Assembly: GCF_015762685.1 (NCBI RefSeq)
Contig: NZ_PEHF01000018.1
Span: 1-58,725 of the forward strand
Direction: 5' to 3'
DNA: 58,725 bases
Source of the DNA: Candidatus Symbiopectobacterium sp. 'North America'
GTDB lineage: Bacteria; Pseudomonadota; Gammaproteobacteria; Enterobacterales; Enterobacteriaceae
Below, one piece after another: positions 21,394-31,550 of the stretch. Every line of letters starts with the position of its first letter. Position 1 is the first letter of the stretch. Position numbers and translations under genes: made by a program. A model generated the notes under the pieces. That model searched no databases. It was not told where the DNA came from and saw only the letters and a list, made by a program, of their open reading frames with translations.

Positions 21394-23082
21394 TCAAATC
21401 GGGCACTCTTTTAGTTCTTCAGCTTTTACCTGCCCAAGCTGTAGTAGGGTAATCATGCTGTTGGCGATTTCGCGTTCACCCATCACCACCTGATTGGCAC
21501 CGTGTTCGGTGATATAGCTGACTTCATCGTCATAATGTGCGCGCGCAATGATCTCCAGATCCGGGCGTTTTTCACGCGCTGTCGCAACGATTTCTCCTGC
21601 CTCATAGCCGTTAGGAATGGTCAGCAGCAGCCAGCGGGCGCAATCCAACCGAGCCAGCTCCATGATTTCCACTTTAGTGGCGTTCCCCAGTACGGCCTTG
21701 ATGCCTTGTTCGCGCAGAGCATCCACCCGCGCACGCGAATTCTCGATGACCACAATAGGAATGCCTTCCTGATGCAGTTTGGCACCGATCAGGCTGCCAA
21801 CGCGGCCATAACCGACCAATAGCGCGTGATTACACATATCAACCGGAATTTGCTTCTCTTCTTCGATGGCTTCTTCCACAATCTGCTCATCAATGGTCTC
21901 TGTTTTCTCCAGATAGCGTTCTAGCAGAGTAAAAAGCAGCGGGTTGATCATAATCGACAGAATCGCCCCTGCCAGCACCAGATTGCGCCCCTGCTCAGAC
22001 AAGAGCCCGAGCACAACGCCCAGACCTGCCAGGATAAAAGCGAACTCGCCAATTTGCGCCAGGCTGGTCGAGATTGTCAGTGCGGTACGCTTGGAATGGC
22101 CGAACAGCCGTACCAGCACAAAAGCGGCCGCTGATTTACCGAACACGATAATAGCCAGCGTAATAATGACGGCCATTGGCTCGTTCACCAGAATCATCGG
22201 ATCGAACAGCATGCCCACCGAAACAAAAAACAGTACGGCAAAAGCGTCACGCAGTGGCAGCGTATCGTGGGCGGCGCGTTGACTGAGTTCTGATTCGTTT
22301 AGCACCACACCCGCAAAGAAGGCACCCAGTGCGAATGAAACATCAAACAGCTTCACGGCACCGAAAGCGATACCGAGTGCCATCGCCAATACGGCCAGGG
22401 TAAACAGTTCCCGTGAGCCCGTAGCGGCGCTTTTTGCCAGCACCCAGGGCACCAGGCGACGACCCACCACAATCATCAGCGTGATAAAGGCAACCACTTT
22501 ACCGATGGTCCAGGCCAGGTCACGAATCAGCTTACCGGTATCAGCATGCTCAGCGCCTATCATGTCACGGAACGCGGGCAGCAATACCAGCGTCAACACC
22601 ATCGCCAAATCTTCTACGATCAGCCAGCCAATGGCGATTTGTCCGCGCTGGCTGTCAATCAGTTGCCGTTCTTCCAATGCGCGCAGCAGCACTACGGTAC
22701 TGGCAGTGGATAAGCACAGCCCAAACACCAACCCGCTTGCCAGACTCCAGCCGAGCAGGGTGGAAAGGCCCATCCCTAGCAGCGTGGCAACGGCGATTTG
22801 TGCAATGGCACCGGGAATAGCGATGGATTTCACCGCCATCAGATCTTTAAGCGAGAAATGCAGACCGACACCAAACATTAGCAGAATAACCCCAAGTTCA
22901 GCCAATTCAGGTGCTAACGCGGTATCCGCGACAAAACCTGGGGTAAACGGCCCCACCAGAACCCCTGCGACCAGATAGCCGACTAAAGGGGAAATGCGTA
23001 GTCGATTGGCCAGAATCCCAAGTAAGAACGCGAGGACCAGCCCTACGGCAATGGTGGATATTAGTGGTGTGGTTGCATGCAT
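21394..23082 (-). CDS. ybaL: CPA2-family K+/H+ antiporter-like protein YbaL (RosB)
   Basis: The roughly 562-residue protein has an N-terminal sodium/proton-exchanger domain of about 12 helices (residues 5-390: LRISPLVGYLVAGVLVGPFT, STASTVVLLRALEERQ) and a C-terminal cytoplasmic TrkA-N/RCK nucleotide-binding domain (HALLVGYGRVGSLIGAKL, about residues 415-540). It matches YbaL, a putative cation/proton antiporter. ATG at 23082 has GGAG 5 bases upstream and gives the family start MHATTPLIST; an upstream in-frame start at 23136 is not needed. It is convergent with hemH; ushA is divergent. No lesions are visible. Confidence 0.93.
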   Translation of the reverse strand: MHATTPLISTIAVGLVLAFLLGILANRLRISPLVGYLVAGVLVGPFTPGFVADTALAPELAELGVILLMFGVGLHFSLKDLMAVKSIAIPGAIAQIAVATLLGMGLSTLLGWSLASGLVFGLCLSTASTVVLLRALEERQLIDSQRGQIAIGWLIVEDLAMVLTLVLLPAFRDMIGAEHADTGKLIRDLAWTIGKVVAFITLMIVVGRRLVPWVLAKSAATGSRELFTLAVLAMALGIAFGAVKLFDVSFALGAFFAGVVLNESELSQRAAHDTLPLRDAFAVLFFVSVGMLFDPMILVNEPMAVIITLAIIVFGKSAAAFVLVRLFGHSKRTALTISTSLAQIGEFAFILAGLGVVLGLLSEQGRNLVLAGAILSIMINPLLFTLLERYLEKTETIDEQIVEEAIEEEKQIPVDMCNHALLVGYGRVGSLIGAKLHQEGIPIVVIENSRARVDALREQGIKAVLGNATKVEIMELARLDCARWLLLTIPNGYEAGEIVATAREKRPDLEIIARAHYDDEVSYITEHGANQVVMGEREIANSMITLLQLGQVKAEELKECPI

Positions 23083-23626
23083 CCCGACTCCTTTTGCCAT
23101 TGTTGAAAAACGTTCATGAGCAGACTTCTTGAACAAATTCTATTTCATTTGAAGAAATCCTGCTTGGGAAAATGAGGGTATTCTAGTAAAAATCTTAGTT
23201 TACTTATTGAATCTAAGTCTAACATAGATTTCATGATGCTTTCGTCAGATAAGCATTGATAAACCAACGTTATTGCTCTCATGAAGATACTTTCTCATGT
23301 CTGTTATGCTGCATTTTCATCCTGTGTGCTGAGGGGAACCGGTTTCTCTGCGCTAAAAACCTTAGAATAGCGGGGGTAAATGACATAAATACAACAGAAT
23401 CAAATGAACTGACCATTTTCATCAGCTTTCTCTTGTGATTCATGCGCGCAATGCCGGTTTTTCTTGTGATACAGGTAACAGGGTACAAATGAAATCGAGC
23501 GTTGAGTAAAAGTGCGCTATTCTGGAGGGAGATCTCAATCTGCGCGTACCTGACTAAGACCAGGACGGGCAGAGGGCTGCTATCGCATTATTTTAACAAG
23601 GGTTGTTTACTTAACGGAGAATTTCC
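23083..23626. other. ybaL-ushA divergent intergenic region
   Basis: About 540 bases without a supported gene. AT-rich stretches near 23180-23260 probably carry the divergent promoters, but I could not assign hexamers reliably. Short reading frames here have no ribosome-binding site or family resemblance. Confidence 0.5.
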
Positions 23627-25287
23627 ATGCATTCTGCAACGAAAGCGTTGGGACGTGCTATTGCGATGTCGCTGGTTTTTACCTCGGCAGGGGCGTTGGC
23701 GTGGGAAAAAGATAAAACCTATGACATCACCATCCTCCACACCAACGATCACCACGGCCATTTCTGGCATAACGAATACAGCGAATATGGGTTGGCAGCG
23801 CAAAAAACGCTGGTGGATCAGATTCGTCAGGAGGTAGCAGCTAAAGGCGGCAGCGTGCTGCTGCTGCTGCTGCTGTCCGGCGGGGATATCAACACCGGGG
23901 TGCATGAATCTGAGTTGCAGGATGCAGAGCCCGATTTTCGTGGCATGAATATGGTGGGCTATGATGCCATGGCGCTTGGCAACCATGAGTTTGATAATCC
24001 GCTCTCGGTACTGCGGCAGCAAGAAAAGTGGGCAACATTCCCGCTCCTGTCTGACAACATCTATCAAAAGAGTACACAACAGCGTCTGTTCAAACCCTAT
24101 GCGCTATTTGATAAGCAAGGTATCAAGATTGCGGTTATCGGCCTGACCACTGATGACACGGCAAAATTGGGTAACCCGGAATTTTTCACCGACATCGAGT
24201 TTCGCAAGCCGTCAACGGAAGTGAAATCGGTGGTCGATCAACTGCGTAGCACCGAAAAGCCGACGTGATTATCGCTGCAACCCATATGGGACACTATGAC
24301 GATGGACAGCACGGCTCCAATGCGCCAGGAGATGTCGAAATGGCGCGCAGCCTGCCGGCAGGCTATCTGGACATGATTGTGGGTGGTCACTCACAAGACC
24401 CGGTCTGTATGGCGAGTGAAAACAAGAAACAGGTGGATTATGTGCCGGGTACACCCTGTGCGCCGGATCGGCAAAATGGTACCTGGATCGTGCAGGCTTA
24501 CGAATGGGGTAAATATGTTGGACGCGCTGATTTCACGTTCAAAAATGGCACGCTGACGCTGGCCCATTACCAGCTTATTCCAGTCAACCTGAAGAAAAAG
24601 GTGGAGAAGACCGGTGGTGGTACCGAACGCGTCTATTATATCCAGGAGATCAAACAGGATGATGGCGTGGTAAAAATGCTGACGCCGTTCCAGGAAAAAA
24701 GTCAGGCACAGCTAGATGTGAAGGTGGGAAGCGTTAATGGCACGCTGGATGGCGATCGCAAACAGGTGCGCTTTTATCAAACCAATCTGGGACATCTGCT
24801 GTTATCCGCCCAGCGCGAACGCGCCAATGCGGATTTTGCCGTGATGAGCGGCGGTGGGATACGCGACTCCATTCAGCCCGGTGATATCACCTATAAAACG
24901 GTGCTGAAAGTGCAACCGTTCGCCAATACCTTGGTTTATGTCGATATGAAAGGCAGCGAGGTTGAGAAATACCTGGCTGCGGTGGCGAACAAGAAAGTGG
25001 ATTCCGGTGCCTACGCCCAATTCCTGAACGTCAGCCTGGTGGCCGATGGACAAGGCGTTCAGGATGTGAAAATCAAGGGTGAACCGTTGCATGCGGATAA
25101 AACCTATCGTATGGCCACGCTGAACTTCAATGCGATGGGCGGTGATGGTTATCCGCGTCTGGATGAATTGCCGACTTACGTCAACACCGGTTTTGTCGAT
25201 GCCGAGGTGCTGAAGCAGTATATCGAGCAGCATTCACCGCTTGATGCCGCGGCCTATGCGCCAAAAGGTGAAATCCAATACCGTTGA
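23627..25287 (+). pseudogene. ushA: UDP-sugar hydrolase/5'-nucleotidase, one-base frameshift
   Basis: UshA is a periplasmic enzyme that hydrolyses UDP-sugars and 5'-nucleotides. A signal peptide (ending SAGALA-W), metal-site motifs (LHTNDHHGHFW, LSGGDINTG, ALGNHEFDNP) and the C-terminal substrate domain are all present. The frame breaks at about 24262: the expected TEKP-DVIIAATHMGHYD is read as TEKPT-stop because one G is missing. The rest, from IIAATHMGHYDD to the stop at 25287, is in the next frame and looks intact. Only one frameshift is seen, so loss is recent or a sequencing error. Six consecutive CTG codons precede SGGD. A strong terminator follows. Confidence 0.9.
23858..23875 (+). repeat. 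(CTG)6 leucine repeat in ushA
   Basis: Six CTG codons give VLLLLLLSGGD where E. coli UshA has VLLLSGGD, adding three Leu directly before the SGGD metal-site loop. This is a trinucleotide slippage expansion that keeps the frame. Confidence 0.85.
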
Positions 25288-25308
25288 TGAAATGGTCGCG
25301 CTAATATT

Positions 25309-25344
25309 AAAGAGGGCTTGCAGATAGGTAAGCCCTCTTTTTTT
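25309..25344 (+). terminator. Rho-independent terminator after ushA
   Basis: The 11-bp stem AAAGAGGGCTT / AAGCCCTCTTT is followed by a T run, 22 bases past the ushA stop. Confidence 0.95.
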
Positions 25345-25511
25345 ATGACTATTGCTTATCAATTACGAAGTGCTCTTTTGTGATGGACGTAACAGTTAAA
25401 TGTTAGCGATAATATTTTTAGCGCGCTCAGTATCACAAACGTGATCTGTTGTTTTTTATTGAAAATCCTTTAATATTTTATTAAAATATATTTTCAATAT
25501 AGAGTGTTGGA

Positions 25512-26876
25512 ATGAAGACGGGGTTTGTTTTGTCATTGCTTGGCGCATGTATTGCGGTCAGTTCTCAGGCGGGTGCCGCAGCCTTACCTGTCGTTGTCAC
25601 TTTTACCGATAATGGCAAAGTGTGCGATGTCACGTAATATGGCGCGGAAGGTCATCGCTTGCAAATTGCACTGAATACGGATTCATTCCAACGCGCTATC
25701 GATGATTGTGCGGCCGCAGGCGGCGGTACGGTGCTGGTGCCGGAAGGTAACTATCTGGTCAACCCACTGTTCCTGAAAAGCAATGTGCGTCTTAACCTGG
25801 CGAAGAATGCCACCATTGTGGCTTCGACAGAAGAAGCAGCCTATCGTGCCACGGAGCAGACCAAATACGCCGAGGCGGAAAATGGCTGGTTGCCGTTTAT
25901 CAGCGTTGCTGATGCCAAGAACGTTGCTATCACCGGTGAAGGTACCATTGATGGACAAGGTGCCGTGTGGTGGGAGCGCTGGCGTGCCAATATCCGTGCC
26001 ACGGGTAAGAAAGGCGGCACCGATCGCCCGCGTTTGATCTACATCACCCGTTCCAGCAACGTGCTGGTGGATGGCGTTACCCTGACTCACTCACCGAGTT
26101 TCCATGTGGTGATGCGTTACGCGCATGACGTTAACGTCAACAACACAAAAATTCTGTCGCCTTGGCATGCACCGAATACCGATGCCATCGATCCTATCGA
26201 CAGCCAGAACATTCGTATCACCAATAACTTTATCGACGGTAACGACGACTATATTGCCATCAAGGCAGAGAAGCCCGATGAGCGTTTCCCTGAAGGCGTT
26301 GTCGACAATATCTACATTGCGAACAACGTATTGCGTCAAGAGCGCGGTATTTATATCGGCAGCGAGACCTCCGGCGGTGTGAACAACGTGCTGGTGGAAA
26401 ATAACCAGTTCGAAGGTTCGATGTACGGTATTCGTATCAAGACGCTGCGCGGTAAAGGCGGTGAGGTGAAAAACATCACTTATCGCAACACCAAAATGAT
26501 CGATGTTAATATTCCGCTGGTGTTTGCTGGCTACTACAAGGCGGCTCCCATTGTGCAAGCCGAAGTGGACAAACTGCTGTCAGAAGGCGGTTTCACCATG
26601 GGTGAACAAATTTACCCGCCAGATACCGATGCCAAACAGCCGTTTGATAAATATAAGACGCCGCATTTTAGCAATGTGACGATCGAGAACCTGGAATCAA
26701 CCGGCAGCTGCGTACATCATTGGTGTACCCGAAGCACCCTTGAGCGGTTTCCATTTTGACAACGTGCGTATCGATGCCGATCAGGGGATCCGCCTGCGTA
26801 ATGCTGAAAAGGCTTAACCCTCAACGTGAAGCAAGGGCCGACGCTGTTGGTCGAAAAAGGGGCTAAGATCGATTAA
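25512..26876 (+). pseudogene. Glycoside hydrolase family 28 (polygalacturonase-like), broken
   Basis: A signal peptide (MKTGFVLSLLGACIAVSS) precedes a right-handed beta-helix protein of about 454 codons with GH28 motifs: PNTDAID, GNDDYIAIK and YGIRIKTLRGKGG. Such enzymes cleave polygalacturonate of plant cell walls. TAA interrupts codon 42 (25635-25637, CDVT-stop-YGAEGH). Frameshifts occur near 26708 (the expected AAYIIGVPEAPLSGFHFDNV is in the next frame) and near 26812, before the natural stop at 26876. Where many GH28 proteins have GHG, this one reads ERGIYIGSE. It resembles non-secreted or exo-type enzymes such as PehN, but I cannot fix the subtype. It lies between ushA and ybaK and is accessory relative to E. 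coli. Confidence 0.88.
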
Positions 26877-26948
26877 TTACCCGTTCTGAAGCGGTGGCAG
26901 GGGACGCACTGGCCGTGGAGTCCTCTGCCATCAGCTTCTTTTACGCTT

Positions 26949-27024
26949 CATACTTCACGCCGTGGCTGCGTTGGCCACGCTCAGTCACCCGAATCACTTA
27001 CTTGAGTAAGTTAATCGGGATTCC
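26949..27024 (-). repeat. Partial ERIC element
   Basis: The stretch matches the reverse orientation of the enterobacterial repetitive intergenic consensus: CTTCATACTTCA, GGCTGCGTTGG, GCTCAGTCACCCGAATCACT, TACTTGAGTAAG and TCGGGATTC in order. The outer end is missing. It sits between the GH28 pseudogene and ybaK. Confidence 0.8.
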
Positions 27025-27028
27025 TTCG

Positions 27029-27508
27029 CTAATCCCGTTTGGCAATATCACTAAATGACGCTTTCAGCAGTTTCGCTAAATCGGTGGGCGCAAGCCCGAT
27101 ATCCAGTCCGCGCTTGCCGCCGGAAACGTAGATCACTGGGAAGTGCTGCGCCGGTTCATCGATGGCGGTTGGCAGCAATTTTTTCTGTCCCAACGGGCTG
27201 ATGCCGCCTACCAGATAGCCCGCAACACGCTGAGCCAGCATCGGGTCGGCCATATCGGCTTTTTTGGCACCAAAGGCTCGCGCCACCTTCTTTAAATCCA
27301 ACTGCCCGGAGACTGGGGTGATGGCAACGGCTAAGTGTTTGGCATCGCCATTCAGTGATACCAGCAGGGTTTTGTACACCTGCTCTTTATTCAACCCCAG
27401 CTTACGTGCGGCTTCTTCGCCAAAATTGGTTTCGTTTGGGTCATGGTCGTAGCTGTGAAGTTGGAAAGCGACCTTATTTTTTTCCAAAAGTTTTACTGCG
27501 GGTGTCAT
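27029..27508 (-). CDS. ybaK: Cys-tRNA(Pro)/Cys-tRNA(Cys) deacylase YbaK
   Basis: The 159-residue INS-superfamily editing protein hydrolyses Cys mischarged on tRNA(Pro) in trans. The catalytic Lys46 is present in [10 protein letters not shown], and [18 protein letters not shown] and [11 protein letters not shown] are typical. Start ATG at 27508. It follows ybaP by 28 bp on the same strand, the E. coli arrangement, and is probably co-transcribed. Intact. Confidence 0.96.
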   Translation of the reverse strand: MTPAVKLLEKNKVAFQLHSYDHDPNETNFGEEAARKLGLNKEQVYKTLLVSLNGDAKHLAVAITPVSGQLDLKKVARAFGAKKADMADPMLAQRVAGYLVGGISPLGQKKLLPTAIDEPAQHFPVIYVSGGKRGLDIGLAPTDLAKLLKASFSDIAKRD

Positions 27509-27536
27509 GGTGCTCGTTCCTTAATCAATCCCGTCG

Positions 27537-28349
27537 TTATTGCTTTGCATTAACAGGTTGTAGCAGGGAAGGCAGGCTATTGTCGCCGTACAGATGCAAT
27601 GCACCGACAGCCACGACATACTGTCCGCTCGGCAGTGCTTGTAACTGATCACGCCAGCGGGTATTGCGCTGACGCATCAATATCTCGGACAAGGCGCTGC
27701 TGAACGTCGCCGGAATAGCGGCAGCGGATTTTGCAGGCGGTCCTTCCAGCCACCAGCCGGTCATCACCTGAAGCAGGCGCGCATTAACGTGCCAGTGATC
27801 CAATGTATCTTCCAGCAATGCTACACCCCCCTGCGGCAATTGTCGCAGCATGGCGAGTTGTTCCTGCTGACCTTCAAGTTCAATCACCGGAATGTTTGCC
27901 GCTTTGGCGGCCCGAATCAATTGATAATCGATGCCATATTGAGGACGTAAGCCGAGCGATTGCGCTTGCATCGCCTGGAGCGTCAGCGCCGCGTGCCAGG
28001 CGGGCAGATGCTCAAAGCGGTTCAGGTTAAGCGCCAGTGCCTCACAGTGCTGCTGGAACTGCTGATAGCGTTCTGGATCCAGACGCTCCGCCAGCGGAAT
28101 TGGCTCATACTCTTCTTGCAACGGCGACCCCATATCGGAGATATCGGCTTCTACCACCAGTGCAGTAGACTGCTGCAATTGTTGCAGCAACTCCTCCGGC
28201 AACGGAGACATGGCTTCTCTGCCCATATGGATACTGCCCACCAAATGCAGGCGTCCGCCGTTTGTCAGCGACATATCCAGTGCGGGATAGTCATAGGTGA
28301 CCGGGGAAATTAATCTCAACCAAGTGGCCAGTTGGCGCAGTAACGTCAT
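27537..28349 (-). CDS. ybaP: TraB/GumN family protein YbaP
   Basis: The 270-residue protein has the TraB/GumN (ChaN/EreA-like) pattern: LHLVGSIHMGREAMSPLP near residue 35, VVEADISD, GIDYQLIRAAK and VAVGALHLYGDNSLPSLL at the end, with conserved His and Glu residues. Its cellular role is not established. It is upstream of ybaK in the same transcription unit. No lesion is visible. Confidence 0.92.
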   Translation of the reverse strand: MTLLRQLATWLRLISPVTYDYPALDMSLTNGGRLHLVGSIHMGREAMSPLPEELLQQLQQSTALVVEADISDMGSPLQEEYEPIPLAERLDPERYQQFQQHCEALALNLNRFEHLPAWHAALTLQAMQAQSLGLRPQYGIDYQLIRAAKAANIPVIELEGQQEQLAMLRQLPQGGVALLEDTLDHWHVNARLLQVMTGWWLEGPPAKSAAAIPATFSSALSEILMRQRNTRWRDQLQALPSGQYVVAVGALHLYGDNSLPSLLQPVNAKQ

Positions 28350-28424
28350 GATTTATCTCCATCAACCACAAACGCTCATGCTAACCGCTTGTGCCGCGCG
28401 AGGATACTTCCATTAGGATGAAAA

Positions 28425-28451
28425 ATCCCCAACCGTGTTACCGTTGGGGAT
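28425..28451 (-). terminator. Rho-independent terminator after qmcA-ybbJ
   Basis: The minus strand forms ATCCCCAAC / GTTGGGGAT (9-bp stem, 9-base loop) followed by TTTT. It begins 16 bases past the ybbJ stop. Confidence 0.9.
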
Positions 28452-28466
28452 AGTCGGGAAGGGCGG

Positions 28467-28925
28467 TTAAATCTTGAGGGTGCGAACGTGTAACGTAATG
28501 CCGTCAACGGCAATCACTTCTACGGTAGTGCCGACGGGCAGGGCTTCATCGGCCTTGATCCGCCAGGTGCTGTCTCAAATTCTGGCACGGCCGATGCCAT
28601 CCTCAACCGCTTGGGTGACAGTGGCACTCCCCCCTATCAGTTGCCGACTGCGTTGGTTCAGCAGTGTAGCATCTGCTATCCGGCGTGAACGGCTGCGCAG
28701 CCAGTACCACCACAGCAGTGCGATGATGATGGTCAGCACGGCAAACAGCGTTCCCTGCCACGCCCAAGGCAGCGGTAATACCCAGGTTAACAAACCAATG
28801 ATAACGGCAGACACGCCGCTCCACAGTAAATAACCGCTGGCCCCAAGCATCTCAGCCGCCAGTAACAGACCACCAAGAGAGAGCCACACCCAGTGGGCAT
28901 TCTCAGCCAGCAGTTCAACGTCCAT
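28467..28925 (-). pseudogene. ybbJ: NfeD-like protein YbbJ with an in-frame TGA
   Basis: The full frame of 152 residues is exactly E. coli YbbJ length. The N-terminal half has membrane helices (WLSLGGLLLAAEMLGASGYLLW) and the C-terminal part is the OB-fold of NfeD-like proteins (VGTTVEVIAVDGITLHV). TGA at about 28575 (GRARI-stop-DSTWRI) replaces a Gly codon and removes the OB-fold. YbbJ works with the SPFH protein QmcA next door. Its start overlaps the qmcA end by 11 bases. A truncated membrane fragment might still be made. Confidence 0.9.
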
Positions 28926-29838
28926 TCTGGCTCCGGGCGTTTCCGCTATCTTTAATCAATTCGGCGATACCGCCGATAGCGCCCATCAGATTACTAGCAT
29001 CCAGCGGCATCATGATAACTTTGCTGTTGTCGGCAGAACCAATCTCTTTCAATGCATCGGTATATTTTTGTGCCACAAAGTAGTTGATGGCCTGAATATT
29101 ACCGGAGGCAATAGCATCAGAGACCATCTGGGTGGCGCGTGCTTCTGCTTCTGCGGCTCTTTCACGGGCTTCTGCTTCCAGAAACGCCGATTGACGCTCC
29201 CCTTCTGCTTTCAAAATTTGTGACTGCTTTTCACCTTCCGCTTTGAGAATGACAGCCTGACGCACCCCTTCCGCTTCAAGAATGTCGGCACGTTTGGTTC
29301 GTTCGGCTTTCATCTGGGCGTTCATGGAGGCGATCAGTTCGGCGGGTGGGCGCACATCGCGGATCTCTATACGGGTGATTTTTACGCCCCATGGGCCAGT
29401 GGCTTCATCGACAATATGCAGCAGGCGGGTGTTGATGCTGTCACGCTGCGACAGCATTTCATCCAGTTCCATAGAACCCAGCACGGTACGGATGTTGGTC
29501 ATAGTCAGGTTTTTGATCGCCAATTCGAGCGAACTGACCTCATAAGCCGCACGTGCCGATTCCACTACCTGAATAAAGCAGATGGCATCAATCGTCACGT
29601 TGGCGTTGTCTTTGGAAATCACTTCCTGGGAGGGAATCTCAAGAACCTGCTCCATCATATTGATTTTACGGCCAATGCGATCCATGAACGGTACCACCAG
29701 GTTTAACCCCGGCATTAGTGTCTTGGTGTAGCGGCCAAAGCGTTCTACGGTCCACTGATAGCCTTGCGGCACGATCTTGATTCCTGACCATACAATAACC
29801 AGCGCAACAAATATCAATACGGGAATGACACTCAGCAT
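28915..29838 (-). CDS. qmcA: SPFH/stomatin family protein QmcA
   Basis: The roughly 307-residue protein has an N-terminal membrane anchor ([19 protein letters not shown]), the SPFH/band-7 domain (about residues 25-190: [36 protein letters not shown]) and a heptad Ala/Glu-rich coiled coil ([18 protein letters not shown]). It oligomerises in the inner membrane and is implicated in membrane microdomain protein quality control. ATG at 29838 has a perfect GGAGGTG upstream. It is co-transcribed with broken ybbJ. Confidence 0.95.
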   Translation of the reverse strand: MLSVIPVLIFVALVIVWSGIKIVPQGYQWTVERFGRYTKTLMPGLNLVVPFMDRIGRKINMMEQVLEIPSQEVISKDNANVTIDAICFIQVVESARAAYEVSSLELAIKNLTMTNIRTVLGSMELDEMLSQRDSINTRLLHIVDEATGPWGVKITRIEIRDVRPPAELIASMNAQMKAERTKRADILEAEGVRQAVILKAEGEKQSQILKAEGERQSAFLEAEARERAAEAEARATQMVSDAIASGNIQAINYFVAQKYTDALKEIGSADNSKVIMMPLDASNLMGAIGGIAELIKDSGNARSQNGR

Positions 29839-30051
29839 GGTTTTCACCTCCAAAGGTAGTTTTAAAAATAATTTATTGAAATAAAACTATATTTTTCTTC
29901 ATCCTGAAAAGGCTATTCTAGCGCTGTCGGTGTATAAAGCCCATCTTTTCGCAGGCGTAATCGCGCATTGTCATTGGCGTATTATCTGAAAATAGCAAAA
30001 ACGAGAGGTGAGGCAAGCAGGGGCGCGAATACGCCCCGGCAAGAGGCTGGA

Positions 30052-31135
30052 TTAAAAGGTGGTCCAGTTATCGTTTGAGGACGTTGTGGTGGAACCTGTA
30101 CTTGCAGCAGCCAGTAACGGTGTTTTAGTTGCTGCTGTGGTGGGCGCTACGGTCGTTGAGGCGGTGGGAGTAATGACAAACACGGCGACGGCATCCGTCA
30201 GGCGTTGCGCTTGATTTTGAAGAGATTGTGCGGCCGCAGAGACTTCTTCCACCAGCGATGCGTTTTGCTGTGTTGATGCATCAAGCTACCCGACACCAAT
30301 GTTGACCTGATCGATCCCGACGCTTTGTTCTCGGCTGGAGTGAGCAATTTCAGACATAATGCTGCTCATGTGAGAGGCGTTGGCGCTCAGGTTTTTCATT
30401 GATGTTTCGGCACCTTCCACCAGTTCCATCCCTTGTTGTGTGGTGTGCACGGCATCGTCGATCAGCGCTTTGATCTCTTTTGCGGCGGCGGCACCACGCT
30501 GCGCGCCGTCACGAATGACAGCGTCAGGCTGATAACGACGCCTGCGAGAATAATGCATAGCAGTATGATGCGAATGCTGCTGTAACTTTGATTCACCGTT
30601 TTGGTCCGCTTGCCACATGCGGTATTCGGCTTTGCTGATGAACTGTGAGATATCTTTTTTGAGCGCGGTGCCCAGAGGCCAGGTGACTTCAAGCGCTTGA
30701 TGGCGTAAGTCCTGACGGTTTTTCGCCAGATTCAGCAGCGTGTCGCTGGCCTCGGCAAACTTGCTATAGTCCTGTTTGATGGTATTTAACGCAGCGGTGA
30801 GTTCAGCATCGTCCTGGACATAATTACTGAGCGTCTTAATATGTTTAACAATAACGCTGCGGTCTTTTTTGATTTGTTCAACCGTAGTATTGATGTTATT
30901 TTCATCATTTTCTGCGGTCAGGGCAAAGAATGCGGATTGGCTAATAAAGACGTTATTTAGACTGCTCATGACATTGTTGGAGAGCATCACGGTAGGGTAA
31001 TTTTTCTTTACTACGGCGTCGATGTGCTCATGGAAGCTTTTAAGCCCGCCAAAGGCTAATATACCAAAATAATCAGGATAAACAGGCTGATGATAGCGCC
31101 AGGCGCGTGGCGATTTTCAGATCTGAAAATTTCAT
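30052..31135 (-). pseudogene. Methyl-accepting chemotaxis protein with a large internal deletion
   Basis: The gene starts MKFSDLKIATRLAL (typical receptor N-terminus) at 31135. Two frameshifts fall in the first membrane helix, then a ligand domain follows (VMLSNNVMSSLNNVFISQSA...). The second helix (SIRIILLCIILAGVVISLTL) is in another frame. It then jumps directly to AAAKEIKALIDD, so the HAMP domain and most of the signalling hairpin, with its tip, are missing. TAG at 30286 interrupts before LDASTQQNASLVEEVSAAAQ; the Ala/Thr-rich tail ends NDNWTTF. Such receptors signal through CheW/CheA, and this one cannot. A 127-bp ERIC element lies 22 bases upstream of its start. Confidence 0.9.
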
Positions 31136-31157
31136 TATCTTCCTTTTATAAGAATTA

Positions 31158-31284
31158 TATACCCTAAATAATTCGAGTTGCAGGAAGGCGGCAAGTGAAT
31201 GAATCCCGATGAGCTGACACTGGTCAGTGATTCGGGTGAGCGAACGCAGCCAACACACCTGCAACTTGAAGTATGACGGGTATA
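31158..31284 (+). repeat. Full-length 127-bp ERIC element
   Basis: The unit begins TATACCC and ends GGGTATA, exactly 127 bp, the canonical ERIC length. Internal landmarks are AATTCGAGTTGCAGGAAGGC, GAATCCCGATGAGCT, GTGATTCGGGTGAGC and GCAACTTGAAGTATGACGGG, and it folds into one long imperfect hairpin. It sits between the chemoreceptor start and its presumed promoter. Confidence 0.92.
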
Positions 31285-31550
31285 ACAATGTGGTCCTTCT
31301 TTCCGCTGCGGGCAGAGCAGGCAAGAATAACTGCCGTAACAGCACGATGGAGGCTAGCTCAGTATATAAGTAAAATTATGCGGAGATTTAGACCGTTTTT
31401 ATCCTAAAAAAGGGTTTAAATAATAAGAGTGAGATAAACCTTTTCAATTTATTATATTCACGCTGATAAATACAAAATGGAAATAATATACCAACTAAAC
31501 TATTTGCTGTTATTGTGCCTCATCCGTGGCGGTGGGAGTGCCACTTCGCC
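31285..31550. other. AT-rich gap between ERIC element and Sel1 gene
   Basis: About 270 bases with no supported gene; it presumably carries the chemoreceptor promoter on the minus strand. Confidence 0.5.

Noticed and set aside
23279..23488. Small minus-strand frame between ybaL and ushA
   Set aside because: No ribosome-binding site, no recognised family, and its bases lie in the probable promoter region.
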